Assembly: GCF_051172195.1 (NCBI RefSeq)
Contig: NZ_JBPJAQ010000001.1
Location: 3,348,001 to 3,412,000, forward strand
Origin: Paludibaculum fermentans_A
GTDB taxonomy: Bacteria; Acidobacteriota; Terriglobia; Bryobacterales; Bryobacteraceae
Direction: 5' to 3'
DNA: 64,000 nucleotides
A program made the translations under genes and the position numbers. The notes under the pieces were generated by a model that worked only from the letters and a program-made list of their open reading frames with translations, did not search any database and was not told where the DNA came from. This document shows positions 50,169 through 57,707 of the stretch, piece after piece; position 1 is the stretch's first letter; each line of letters opens with the position of its first letter.

Positions 50169-51725
50169 GTGACTGTACGAACAGGCAACCCAACCAGGAT
50201 TGGCAGGCGCGGATTCCTCGGCCGCGCTGGTGCCCTCGCCGCCCTGGGCGGCAGTCTTGAGGCGCTCCACTCCGCTCAACTGAAGCCCGGAGCCCGGCCC
50301 AGGAGCATCATTTGGATGGTGGCCGACGGCATGAGCCCCAGCGTGCTGCCGCTCGCCGACCACTTCTCCCAACTGATCCGTGGCAAGGGCCTGCTCTGGC
50401 AAGCCCTGCTCGACCGGCCGGAAGCCCAGCGCGGCCTGATGGATATGGCCTCTTTGGATTCCCTGGTGACGGACTCCTCGTCCGCCTCCTCCTCGTGGGG
50501 CTCCGGCTCGCGCATCTTCAACGGCTGGGTGAACGTCCTGCCCGATGGAACCGAACTCACCCCGATCGCCGAGATCGCCCGGGACAAACGCAAGCGAGTG
50601 GGCCTGGTCACCACGGCTACCGTCACGCACGCCACCCCCGCCGGCTTCACGGCTTCGGTCAAACACCGCGACGACGAACACCTCATCGCCGAGCAATACC
50701 TCGATCGCGCCGACGTCATCCTGGGCGGCGGCCGCAGGTTCTTCGATCCCAACGCTCGCGCCGACAAACGGGATATGGTTGCCGCCTTCCGCAAGGCCGG
50801 CTACGGTTACGCCGCTACCCGGGACGAACTCACCAAGCTCCGCAGTTCCCGGATTCTCGGGCTGTTCAGCGCCAGCCACCTCCCCTACTCCATCGACCGG
50901 CGTGGCGACCAGGCGGCCCAGGATCTGGTGCCAACCCTCTCTGAGATGACCTCGATCGCGCTCACCACTCTCGCCAACGGGCCCAATGGCTTCCTGCTTC
51001 AGGTGGAAGGTGCACGCGTCGACCACGCCGCCCACGCCAACGACGCGGCCGCCATGCTGTGGGACATGCTCGCCTTTGACGAGGCTCTCGAAACCGTGCT
51101 CCAGTTCTCGGAGAAACATCCGGAGACACTCGTCGTGGTCACCAGCGATCACGGGAACTCCAATCCGGGCTTGGTCGGCATGGGCTATGAGTACAAGGAG
51201 AGCACGCAGTGCTTCGAGCGGCTGTCACGTATCAACAGCTCCTTCTACGCCATCTCACCCCGGTTGGGCGGTGCCGCCGAATACTCCATGAAGACGCCCT
51301 CTGTCACCGCGCCGGCAGGTCCGGCACCGACTCCTGAGCGCGTCCAGGAACTGGCTCGCTATCATTTTGGGTTTGAACTTGCCCCGGATGAGATCGAAAT
51401 CCTTCGGAAGTCAGGCAGCGGAACGAAGAAGCTCAGCATGAACCGGCAGCTGGATACGATGTCGGGGCTGATGGGGCAGGTGGTGGGGAACCACACCGGC
51501 ATCGGTTGGACGGGCTCCACTCATACTTCCGACTACACCCTGCTGACTGCCCTCGGCCCTGGAGCGGAACGATTCTCCGGATTTGTCCGCAACACCGAGG
51601 TTTTTCCGAATCTGACGGCCCTGATGGATGCCCAGTTCAAGAATCCGTCCATGGATGCGGACAAGGCCCGTCAATTCAAGGATGCCGCCGGACTCTTCCG
51701 GCGCCGCCGGCCCGACTGGGCTTAG
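50169..51725 (+). CDS. Alkaline phosphatase (PhoA-type fold) with Tat signal
   Basis: A 518-residue exported phosphatase. GTG start at 50169, twin-arginine signal (RIGRRGFLGRAGALAALGGS), IIWMVADGMSPSVLPLAD for the first metal site, the nucleophile region LVTDSSSASSSWGSGS, HRDDEHLIAEQYLDRADVILGGG, EGARVDHAAHANDAAAM and TSDHGNSNPG for the remaining metal sites. It releases phosphate from organic phosphomonoesters in the periplasm. It closes the plus-strand run; a hairpin follows. Confidence 0.92.
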   Translation: MTVRTGNPTRIGRRGFLGRAGALAALGGSLEALHSAQLKPGARPRSIIWMVADGMSPSVLPLADHFSQLIRGKGLLWQALLDRPEAQRGLMDMASLDSLVTDSSSASSSWGSGSRIFNGWVNVLPDGTELTPIAEIARDKRKRVGLVTTATVTHATPAGFTASVKHRDDEHLIAEQYLDRADVILGGGRRFFDPNARADKRDMVAAFRKAGYGYAATRDELTKLRSSRILGLFSASHLPYSIDRRGDQAAQDLVPTLSEMTSIALTTLANGPNGFLLQVEGARVDHAAHANDAAAMLWDMLAFDEALETVLQFSEKHPETLVVVTSDHGNSNPGLVGMGYEYKESTQCFERLSRINSSFYAISPRLGGAAEYSMKTPSVTAPAGPAPTPERVQELARYHFGFELAPDEIEILRKSGSGTKKLSMNRQLDTMSGLMGQVVGNHTGIGWTGSTHTSDYTLLTALGPGAERFSGFVRNTEVFPNLTALMDAQFKNPSMDADKARQFKDAAGLFRRRRPDWA

Positions 51726-51748
51726 GCGCAATCTCTACAAATCCGGGC

Positions 51749-51781
51749 AGGACGGACCAGCCCCACGCAGAGGCCCGTCCT
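51749..51781. terminator. Weak hairpin between convergent genes
   Basis: Stem AGGACGG (51749-51755) and CCGTCCT (51775-51781), 19-base loop, between the alkaline phosphatase and the low-complexity protein gene. No long T tract; low strength. Confidence 0.35.
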
Positions 51782-51792
51782 CATTACACGCG

Positions 51793-52401
51793 CTAGGCAG
51801 TCTGCCCAGAGAACACACTCGCCAGCACATCGGTGAGCGTCGACATCGGATCGGTGCCCGCCTGCTTTTCCATCAACGCCAACATCTCTTTGTAGGATTC
51901 CAGCACGGTATTCGTTGCCGAATCCGTACTCTCGGTCGAACTGCTGTCATCGTCATCCGTCGAACTCGTGCTGCTTGTGCTCGAATCGGTCGGCGGCGGT
52001 CCGGGAGGCGGTCCACCACCAGGAGGCGGCCCACCGGCGCCCTTCATGCCGCCCGGCGGCCGGAGGTCCGGCATGCTGCCTGTCTCTGATGCGGTCGTAA
52101 ACTTCTGGGCCAGCTCAGTCAATTTGGTCGCTTTCTCGGAATCGCCACTCTCACTGGCCGACGCGGCGGCCTCCTTCAATTTGTCCGCAATCGTCGACGC
52201 GACTTCCTTGAATTTGTCCGGATCAGACTGCTGCAACTCACTCAGCTGAGCCATCAAACTGCCCAGCTTGGACACCTTGGCCGGCGGATCCGACGCTACC
52301 TCCGTAGTTCCGGAGGTGCTCGTCGTCCGCGTTTTAAGTATGCTTTCCAGCGAGTTTGCGGAAAGCGAACTGTTGATAGCGTTCACAGACATACTGCTCA
52401 T
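51793..52401 (-). CDS. Low-complexity Ser/Thr/Asp/Pro-rich protein, unknown function
   Basis: A 202-residue protein. Residues 1-45 are Ser/Thr-rich; 45-110 predict helix (LGSLMAQLSELQQSDPDKFK then EVASTIADKLKEAAASASES); 110-140 are Gly/Pro-rich (GGPPPGGGPPPGPPP); 140-165 are a Ser/Thr/Asp run; the end is helical (VLESYKEMLALMEKQAG). No signal peptide. It resembles short unassigned proteins scattered in acidobacterial and deltaproteobacterial genomes but I can name no function. Confidence 0.65.
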   Translation of the reverse strand: MSSMSVNAINSSLSANSLESILKTRTTSTSGTTEVASDPPAKVSKLGSLMAQLSELQQSDPDKFKEVASTIADKLKEAAASASESGDSEKATKLTELAQKFTTASETGSMPDLRPPGGMKGAGGPPPGGGPPPGPPPTDSSTSSTSSTDDDDSSSTESTDSATNTVLESYKEMLALMEKQAGTDPMSTLTDVLASVFSGQTA

Positions 52402-52510
52402 ACCATCGGCCGCTCACGGTCGTGCTTGAGTCGTGGGGGTGTAAAGAAGAGTTAAGTCAATGCGGATTTAAATATCCGAATACTCGCACGCAGGAATGCG
52501 GTCGCAATAT

Positions 52511-53152
52511 CTAGGCGGCGGGTGCCGTCATTCCAGGCCAGCCCGAGTGGATGCGCGGGCCCACTTCCTGCTCGCTGAGAATCCGCGCCTCGGCCAACAG
52601 CATCTCCCGCCAGCGCGCTTCCGCCACCACGGGCTTGGCGATCTTCCGGGCCAGCTTCAGGAATACCCGGTAGTGGCCGGACTCGGACGCGTAGAGCGCC
52701 TTGTAGAATTCCGCCAGCTCCCGGTCGTCCGACGCCTCCGCCAGCGCCAGGAACCGCTCGCACGACCGCACTTCGATTAACGCTGAGATCAGCAACCGGT
52801 CCAGCAATTCCGTCGCTTCGCCCTTGCGCACCATCAACCGCAGCGCGTTGGCATAGGGGTTCTTGTGGACCCGCTCCAGCCGTCCGCCTCGCCGCAACAG
52901 GATCCGGGTCACCTGGGCCAGGTGCGCCGTCTCGTCCCGCGCCACGCCGGTCATCGTCTCCACCCACCCGTCCAGCCAATCGTTGGGCCACCGCGTCAGC
53001 AGCTCCAGTGCGTTCGTGGCCGCTTTCTTCTCCAGAAAGGCGTGGTCCACGAGTAGCCGCAGCGGGTCCCCCAGCACCGAGTGCGCCCAGTCCACGGGCG
53101 TCCGCGACAACAGCGGCATATCCTCGATTTCAACCAGTTCCGATTTCTTCAC
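52511..53152 (-). CDS. miaE: tRNA-(ms2io6A)-hydroxylase MiaE-type diiron protein
   Basis: A 213-residue ferritin-like four-helix protein. Diiron ligand helices read LVDHAFLEKKAATNALEL, VARDETAHLAQV (Glu and His), SALIEVRSCERFLALAE and LYASESGHYRVFLKL (E-x-x-H). In MiaE this site hydroxylates the isopentenyl group of A37 in tRNA. The miaA and miaB genes that make the substrate are not in the window. Length and motif spacing fit. Confidence 0.9.
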   Translation of the reverse strand: MKKSELVEIEDMPLLSRTPVDWAHSVLGDPLRLLVDHAFLEKKAATNALELLTRWPNDWLDGWVETMTGVARDETAHLAQVTRILLRRGGRLERVHKNPYANALRLMVRKGEATELLDRLLISALIEVRSCERFLALAEASDDRELAEFYKALYASESGHYRVFLKLARKIAKPVVAEARWREMLLAEARILSEQEVGPRIHSGWPGMTAPAA

Positions 53153-53193
53153 AGCTCCAAGTTAGCGCGTCGCCGGGCACGCAGCCGTCGCCT

Positions 53194-54195
53194 TCAGATC
53201 TGGAAGTCGAGCTCGTACGCGCCGCTGGGCCGCTTCTGGATCACTTTAGCCTCGGCGGCCTCCTGGATTACCAGGGAGTAAGGCGGCACGCTGCTCGTGA
53301 CAAATACGCTGGCGCCAATCGTACTGCCCGCGCCAATCACCGTGTCGCCACCCATGATCGTGGCGCCCGCATAGATGGTCACCTTGTCCTGAATGGTCGG
53401 ATGCCGCTTCTGTCCGCGCAGCGCCTGGCCGGCCGCCAGCGATTTCGCCACCAGACCCACGCCCTGGTACATCTTGACGTGGTTGCCGATCACCGACGTC
53501 TCACCGATGACCGTTCCCGTGCAGTGATCCACGAAAAAATGAGTGCCGATGCGGGCACCCGGGTGCAGGTCCATGCCCGTCCGGGAGTGCGCCCACTCGG
53601 TCATGATGCGTGGGATCAACGGAACGTTGTCCAGGTAGAGTTCGTGCGCCAGTCGCTGGGCGGCGATGGCTTCCACAAAGGGATACGCGACAATCACTTC
53701 TTCCTTGCTCAAGGCCGCCGGATCGCCCTCATACGCGGCTTCGATGTCCGTCTGCAGCATCTCCCTGACCCGCGGCAGGTTGCCCAGGAACTTCAAGGTC
53801 AACCGGTGTGCGGCATCCTTCAGGTTCTCGTTTTCCAACTCTTTCGGAGTGCTGTACTCCAGGCTCTTGTAGATCTCGTTCTCCAGCTTGCGCAGCACGC
53901 TGCCAACAAGTTCCAGCGTCTCGGAGTGGATCTCCGACGAGTGGATCAGGAACTCATCGAAGAACCCCGGAAACAGCAGCCGCAACAGGTCCACCGTGAT
54001 CTCCGCGATGGCATTCTTCGACGGCAGGTTCTTGCCGTCTATATGGTTGATGCCGCCGCAGCAAGTGTACGAACCGATCAGGCGTTTCGTCAGATCTTCA
54101 AGAGTAGTCTCCACCGCCGCAGTATCCCAGCCGCGGTGCTGCGGCTGCAACCCCTTGGCGGATGCAACGAACTCAGGGCAGCTGGAATGGGGCAT
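53194..54195 (-). CDS. cysE: Serine O-acetyltransferase
   Basis: A 333-residue hexapeptide-repeat acyltransferase making O-acetylserine for cysteine synthesis. N-terminal helical part to about residue 180, then MTEWAHSRTGMDLHPGARIG (catalytic His-Ser/Thr region), FFVDHCTGTVIGETSVIG, GVGLVAKSLAAGQALRGQKR and the left-handed repeat IQDKVTIYAGATIMGGDTVI. It belongs to the longer type of serine acetyltransferase with an extended N-terminus. It is divergent from the metallo-beta-lactamase gene. Confidence 0.92.
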   Translation of the reverse strand: MPHSSCPEFVASAKGLQPQHRGWDTAAVETTLEDLTKRLIGSYTCCGGINHIDGKNLPSKNAIAEITVDLLRLLFPGFFDEFLIHSSEIHSETLELVGSVLRKLENEIYKSLEYSTPKELENENLKDAAHRLTLKFLGNLPRVREMLQTDIEAAYEGDPAALSKEEVIVAYPFVEAIAAQRLAHELYLDNVPLIPRIMTEWAHSRTGMDLHPGARIGTHFFVDHCTGTVIGETSVIGNHVKMYQGVGLVAKSLAAGQALRGQKRHPTIQDKVTIYAGATIMGGDTVIGAGSTIGASVFVTSSVPPYSLVIQEAAEAKVIQKRPSGAYELDFQI

Positions 54196-54316
54196 ACCTA
54201 CTACTGATTCAGCCGGCGGGGTCGAAGCATCAAGGATTAACCATAACGGGTAGTTTGCTGGTGTAACTTCGGAGCCGCGTCGGCCCGGTCACTCCCCTCC
54301 CGCCATCCAGCCGCGC

Positions 54317-54330
54317 GATACTGGCACTCA
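54317..54330 (+). promoter_or_regulatory. -10 element 7 bases before the metallo-hydrolase start (leaderless candidate)
   Basis: GATACT at 54317-54322, 7 bases, then ATG at 54330. No ribosome site is present in between. Confidence 0.35.
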
Positions 54331-55160
54331 TGCGTCTGTTGCTCACCGCACTCCTTCTCCTGCAACTCCTGCCAGCCGACCAGAACCCCGGCTGGAAGAA
54401 GCCATTCCCGGCCCACCGCATCGCCGGCAACATCTATTACGTTGGAACGGAAGACCTGGCCTGCTTTCTGATTGCCAACCCGGAAGGCCACATCCTCATC
54501 AATACGGGCCTGGCCGACTCCACACCACTCCTGCGCCAAAGCATCGAGAAATTGGGCTTCCATCTCAAGGACGTCAAGATTCTGCTGAACATGCAGGCCC
54601 ACTTCGACCACGTGGCGGCCATGGAAGAGGTCCGCAAGATCACAGGGGCAAAGGTGTACGCCACCGAAGCCGATGCGCCCATCATGGAAGACGGCGCCCA
54701 CAGCGACCCCGCCTTTGGTCCTGAGTCCTACTTCACCCCCATCCACGTCGACCGCCGTATCAAAGACGGCGAAGTGATCAAGCTCGGGGCCACCGCGCTC
54801 ACTGTGGTCACCACCCCCGGCCACTCCAAGGGCAGCGTCACCTACACCATGACCGTCGACGACAACGGTCGCAAACGCAGCGTCGCCTTCGCCAACATGG
54901 GCAGCGTCGTCATGCCGCTGCTGGGCAACCCGAAGTACCCCAACATCGCCTCCGATCTCGAGCAGTCGTTCGCCAAGCAGCGGAAACTCAGTCCCGAGAT
55001 CTGGGTAGCTGCGCATGCTTCGCAGTACGACATGGAGAAGAAGGTGAAGGCCGGCTCCTTTGTCGATCCAACGGGCTACAAAGAGGCCATCGACCAGTAC
55101 GAGAAGAGCTTCCAGAAGCAGTTGGCCCAGGCGCGAGCCAAGGCCGGCTCCTCCCGCTAG
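54330..55160 (+). CDS. Subclass B3 metallo-beta-lactamase fold protein, Gln variant
   Basis: A 276-residue exported metallo-hydrolase with a signal peptide (LLLTALLLLQLLPA). The metal motif reads QAHFDH with Gln89 instead of the first His of HxHxDH, then His165 (TTPGHSKGSVTYT) and His229 (AAHASQ). The GOB-type B3 beta-lactamases carry the same Gln change. The remaining B3 layout (ILINTGLADS, LLNMQAHFDH, KVYATEADAPIM) fits. It may hydrolyse beta-lactams or another ester/lactone; sequence alone does not decide. Confidence 0.88.
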   Translation: MRLLLTALLLLQLLPADQNPGWKKPFPAHRIAGNIYYVGTEDLACFLIANPEGHILINTGLADSTPLLRQSIEKLGFHLKDVKILLNMQAHFDHVAAMEEVRKITGAKVYATEADAPIMEDGAHSDPAFGPESYFTPIHVDRRIKDGEVIKLGATALTVVTTPGHSKGSVTYTMTVDDNGRKRSVAFANMGSVVMPLLGNPKYPNIASDLEQSFAKQRKLSPEIWVAAHASQYDMEKKVKAGSFVDPTGYKEAIDQYEKSFQKQLAQARAKAGSSR

Positions 55161-55251
55161 CCCCACCTAAAGGGGCGAGGGCCGCATCCCGCATCCACCC
55201 ATCGGGCCGCGGCCTTCGTCCAGTTCCCATCGGCTCGCCTGAATCGTTCGC

Positions 55252-55265
55252 TACACTGGTATGAA
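55252..55265 (+). promoter_or_regulatory. -10 element 7 bases before pyrD (leaderless candidate)
   Basis: TACACT at 55252-55257, 7 bases, then ATG at 55265. No ribosome site between them. Confidence 0.4.
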
Positions 55266-56203
55266 TGGCAGGTGACCCCGCCTCTTCCCGTCTGGCCGTC
55301 TCGCTTTGCGGTATCCCGCTGAAGAATCCCGTATTGGCCGCATCGGGCACGTTCGCCTATGGCGTCGAGTTCGAGTCCATCCTCAATCTAGACCAGATGG
55401 GCGGCTTCGTCGTCAAAGGCCTCTCACGCGAACCCATGGACGGCAACAAGCCGCCGCGCGTCTGGGAAGCCGAGGGCGGCATGATGAACTCCATCGGCCT
55501 GCAGAACATCGGTGTCCGGGCATTTGTTGCTGAGAAACTACCTGCCCTCAGGAGGCACTCGACGCCTGTCTTCGCCAACGTCTTCGGCCACGCCATTGAG
55601 GACTATTGCGAAGTCGTCCGCGTCCTGGAAGATCACCAGGGTGTCGCCGCCTACGAACTCAACGTCTCCTGCCCGAACACCAAACACGGCGGCATCTTCT
55701 TCTCTTCGGATCCCGGATTGCTCGGCCAACTCGTCTCCGAGGTACGCCAGATCGCCCGCCGGCCGCTGATCGTGAAGCTGTCGCCCAACGTCACCAGCAT
55801 CGAGCCCCTGGCCCAGGCCGCTGAGGCTGCCGGCGCCGACGCTCTCTCCCTCACCAATACCTTCGTCTCCCTGGCCATTGATGTCCGCACCCGCAAGCCG
55901 CGCCTCGGTGCCGGCTTCGGCGGACTCTCCGGACCCGCCATCAAGCCCATCGCCCTGCGGATGGTCTTCCAGGCTGCCCGGGCCGTCAAGATCCCGGTCA
56001 TCGGGTTGGGCGGCATCGCCAGCGGCGAGGATGCGGCCGAATTCATGCTCGCCGGAGCCACGGCCGTCCAGGTTGGCACCGCCACCTTCTGGGATCCGCG
56101 CGCGCCCATCCGCATCGCACGCGAGCTCGATCACTTTTTGAAACAGGAAAACATTGCCAGCGCAGCCTCTCTTACCGGCGCGCTCGAATGGGGTAAACCA
56201 TGA
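55265..56203 (+). CDS. pyrD: Dihydroorotate dehydrogenase, class 1B catalytic subunit
   Basis: A 312-residue FMN enzyme of pyrimidine synthesis. Seen: LKNPVLAASGTFAYG, GFVVKGLSREPMDGNKPPRV, NSIGLQNIGV, the active-site loop NVSCPNTKHGG with catalytic Cys (class 1B mark), VKLSPNVTS, and IGLGGIASGEDAAEFMLAGA. Class 1B normally needs the iron-sulfur subunit PyrK, whose gene is not adjacent. It overlaps ridA by 4 bases. Confidence 0.95.
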   Translation: MAGDPASSRLAVSLCGIPLKNPVLAASGTFAYGVEFESILNLDQMGGFVVKGLSREPMDGNKPPRVWEAEGGMMNSIGLQNIGVRAFVAEKLPALRRHSTPVFANVFGHAIEDYCEVVRVLEDHQGVAAYELNVSCPNTKHGGIFFSSDPGLLGQLVSEVRQIARRPLIVKLSPNVTSIEPLAQAAEAAGADALSLTNTFVSLAIDVRTRKPRLGAGFGGLSGPAIKPIALRMVFQAARAVKIPVIGLGGIASGEDAAEFMLAGATAVQVGTATFWDPRAPIRIARELDHFLKQENIASAASLTGALEWGKP

Positions 56204-56580
56204 AAGAAATCATCTCAACCGAAGACGCACCCAAGGCCATCGGTCCATATTCGCAGGCTGTCCGTTGGAATGGCCTGGCCTTTCTCAGCGGGCAGATCCC
56301 GCTCGATCCCGCCACCGGCCAAATCGTCGAAGGTGGCATCGAAGAGCAGACGGTGCGCGTCCTCGAGAACCTCCGAGCGGTACTCGAAGCCGCTGGAGCC
56401 TCTTTCGAGACTGTCCTCAAAACGACAATTTTCGTCAAGGATCTCGGCGACTTCGCCAAGGTCAACGAAATCTACGCCCGCTACTTCCCGGTCAACCCGC
56501 CAGCCCGGGCCACAGTCGAAGCCGCTCGTCTCCCGCGCGACGTCCGCGTGGAAATCGAAGCCATCGCCTACACGAAGTAG
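56200..56580 (+). CDS. ridA: RidA family deaminase
   Basis: A 126-residue trimeric protein that hydrolyses reactive enamine/imine intermediates. Seen: DAPKAIGPYSQAVRWNGLAF, SGQIPLDPATGQIVEG, TIFVKDLGDFAKVNEIYARY, and PARATVEAARLPRDVRVEIE with the substrate-binding Arg. ATG overlaps the pyrD stop (ATGA), an operon that may reflect shared stress control. Confidence 0.95.
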   Translation: MKEIISTEDAPKAIGPYSQAVRWNGLAFLSGQIPLDPATGQIVEGGIEEQTVRVLENLRAVLEAAGASFETVLKTTIFVKDLGDFAKVNEIYARYFPVNPPARATVEAARLPRDVRVEIEAIAYTK

Positions 56581-56602
56581 CCCGTCCAGGCCGAGGAGCA
56601 AA

Positions 56603-56660
56603 AGCGGTCAGCCATCAAACAAATCCAAGCTGAAAGCTGACCGCTGATCGCTGAATGCTA
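56603..56660. repeat. Intergenic repeat copy 1 (CTGAC-n-GCTGAT-n-GCTGAA)
   Basis: Contains a 10-base stem AGCGGTCAGC (56603-56612) and GCTGACCGCT (56636-56645), followed by GCTGATCGCTGAATGCT. The motif recurs at 59156. It lies between the convergent ridA and aldo/keto reductase genes and may act as a terminator. Confidence 0.6.
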
Positions 56661-56677
56661 AGCCGGCGCGAGACGGC

Positions 56678-57640
56678 TCACGCCGGTTCCCCGTCTCGAT
56701 GGCAGGGCCCCGCGAACGCCCCCTTTTCCTTTACCTTGTACTGCTCCACCTGGCTGCCCGTCTTCCCTTGCTTCGTCTTGTGCAGCAGGACGCTGATCGC
56801 CTGCGGCGTCATCTTCTTCAGGGTCTTCAGCGTGACAATGTTCGCTTCCAGTTGATCCACCGTCTCCACACCCGACACCACCGCATCCACGTCCTGGCTC
56901 CAAGTAAACTGCAGGCACTCCTCGATCTTCGCCACCTGCTGCTTCGTGATCGAACCCATCGCGTTCGACTTCATCGCCAGCACCCCCAAGCCCTTCTTCC
57001 GCGCCACCGGCAGCACGTTCGTGATGAAGCTCAGGTAGTGCGGGTCAATCAGGTTGATCGGCATCTGTACCGTTTCCCAGACGTCGGTCGCCTCCAGCAG
57101 CCGCAGGTGGATCGACGGATCGTGGTGCCCTGTGAACCCGATGTGTCGCACCTTGCCCTGCTGCTTCGCCTTCACAAACGCTTCCAGCGATCCGTTGGCC
57201 GCCAGAATCTGATCGACCTCCTTGTGCTCGCTCACCTGGTGGCAGGCCCACAGGTCCAGGTAGTCCGTCTTCATGCGGCGCAGTTGCTCTTCCAGCGTCT
57301 TCATTGCCCCGTCACGCGAGTACACTTCGCACTTGGTCATCAGCATGACCTTCTGCCGTCGTCCGCCCTCCAGCGCCCGCCCGTAAATCTCGTCACTCTT
57401 GCCTTTGTGATACAGGTTGGCGCTGTCAAAGAAGTTCACGCCGAGGTCAATCGCACGGTGGATGATGCGCGTCGCATTCTCCTCGCCCTGCACGTTCATG
57501 TGGTACCCACCCACCACAAAACGTGAGATCTTGAGTCCGGTTTTGCCGAGCGTCGCCGTCGGCATCGGGGTGTCGGCCAATAGCTCCAGGCGTGCCGCCG
57601 CGGTCAATGCCGCGGTCTGCAGGAAAGTCCGGCGTCTCAT
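56678..57640 (-). CDS. Aldo/keto reductase with Tat signal
   Basis: A 320-residue protein with a twin-arginine-like start MRRRTFLQTAALTAAARLEL. Motifs: GKTGLKISRFVVGGYHMN, LGVNFFDSANLYHKGKSDE (Asp/Tyr), KVMLMTKCEVYSRDGAMK (Lys), DYLDLWACHQVSE. It is related in architecture to the reductase at 6286-7251 but not a close copy. The C-terminus has an unusual tail (SVLLHKTKQGKTGSQVEQYK). Role unknown; exported redox enzyme by signal. Confidence 0.88.
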   Translation of the reverse strand: MRRRTFLQTAALTAAARLELLADTPMPTATLGKTGLKISRFVVGGYHMNVQGEENATRIIHRAIDLGVNFFDSANLYHKGKSDEIYGRALEGGRRQKVMLMTKCEVYSRDGAMKTLEEQLRRMKTDYLDLWACHQVSEHKEVDQILAANGSLEAFVKAKQQGKVRHIGFTGHHDPSIHLRLLEATDVWETVQMPINLIDPHYLSFITNVLPVARKKGLGVLAMKSNAMGSITKQQVAKIEECLQFTWSQDVDAVVSGVETVDQLEANIVTLKTLKKMTPQAISVLLHKTKQGKTGSQVEQYKVKEKGAFAGPCHRDGEPA

Positions 57641-57707
57641 GTTCTGAGGTCCTCCAAAATACGTTGCGCGTCTTAGAGATTAGAATAGGACAAAACGGGG
57701 GAATTGC

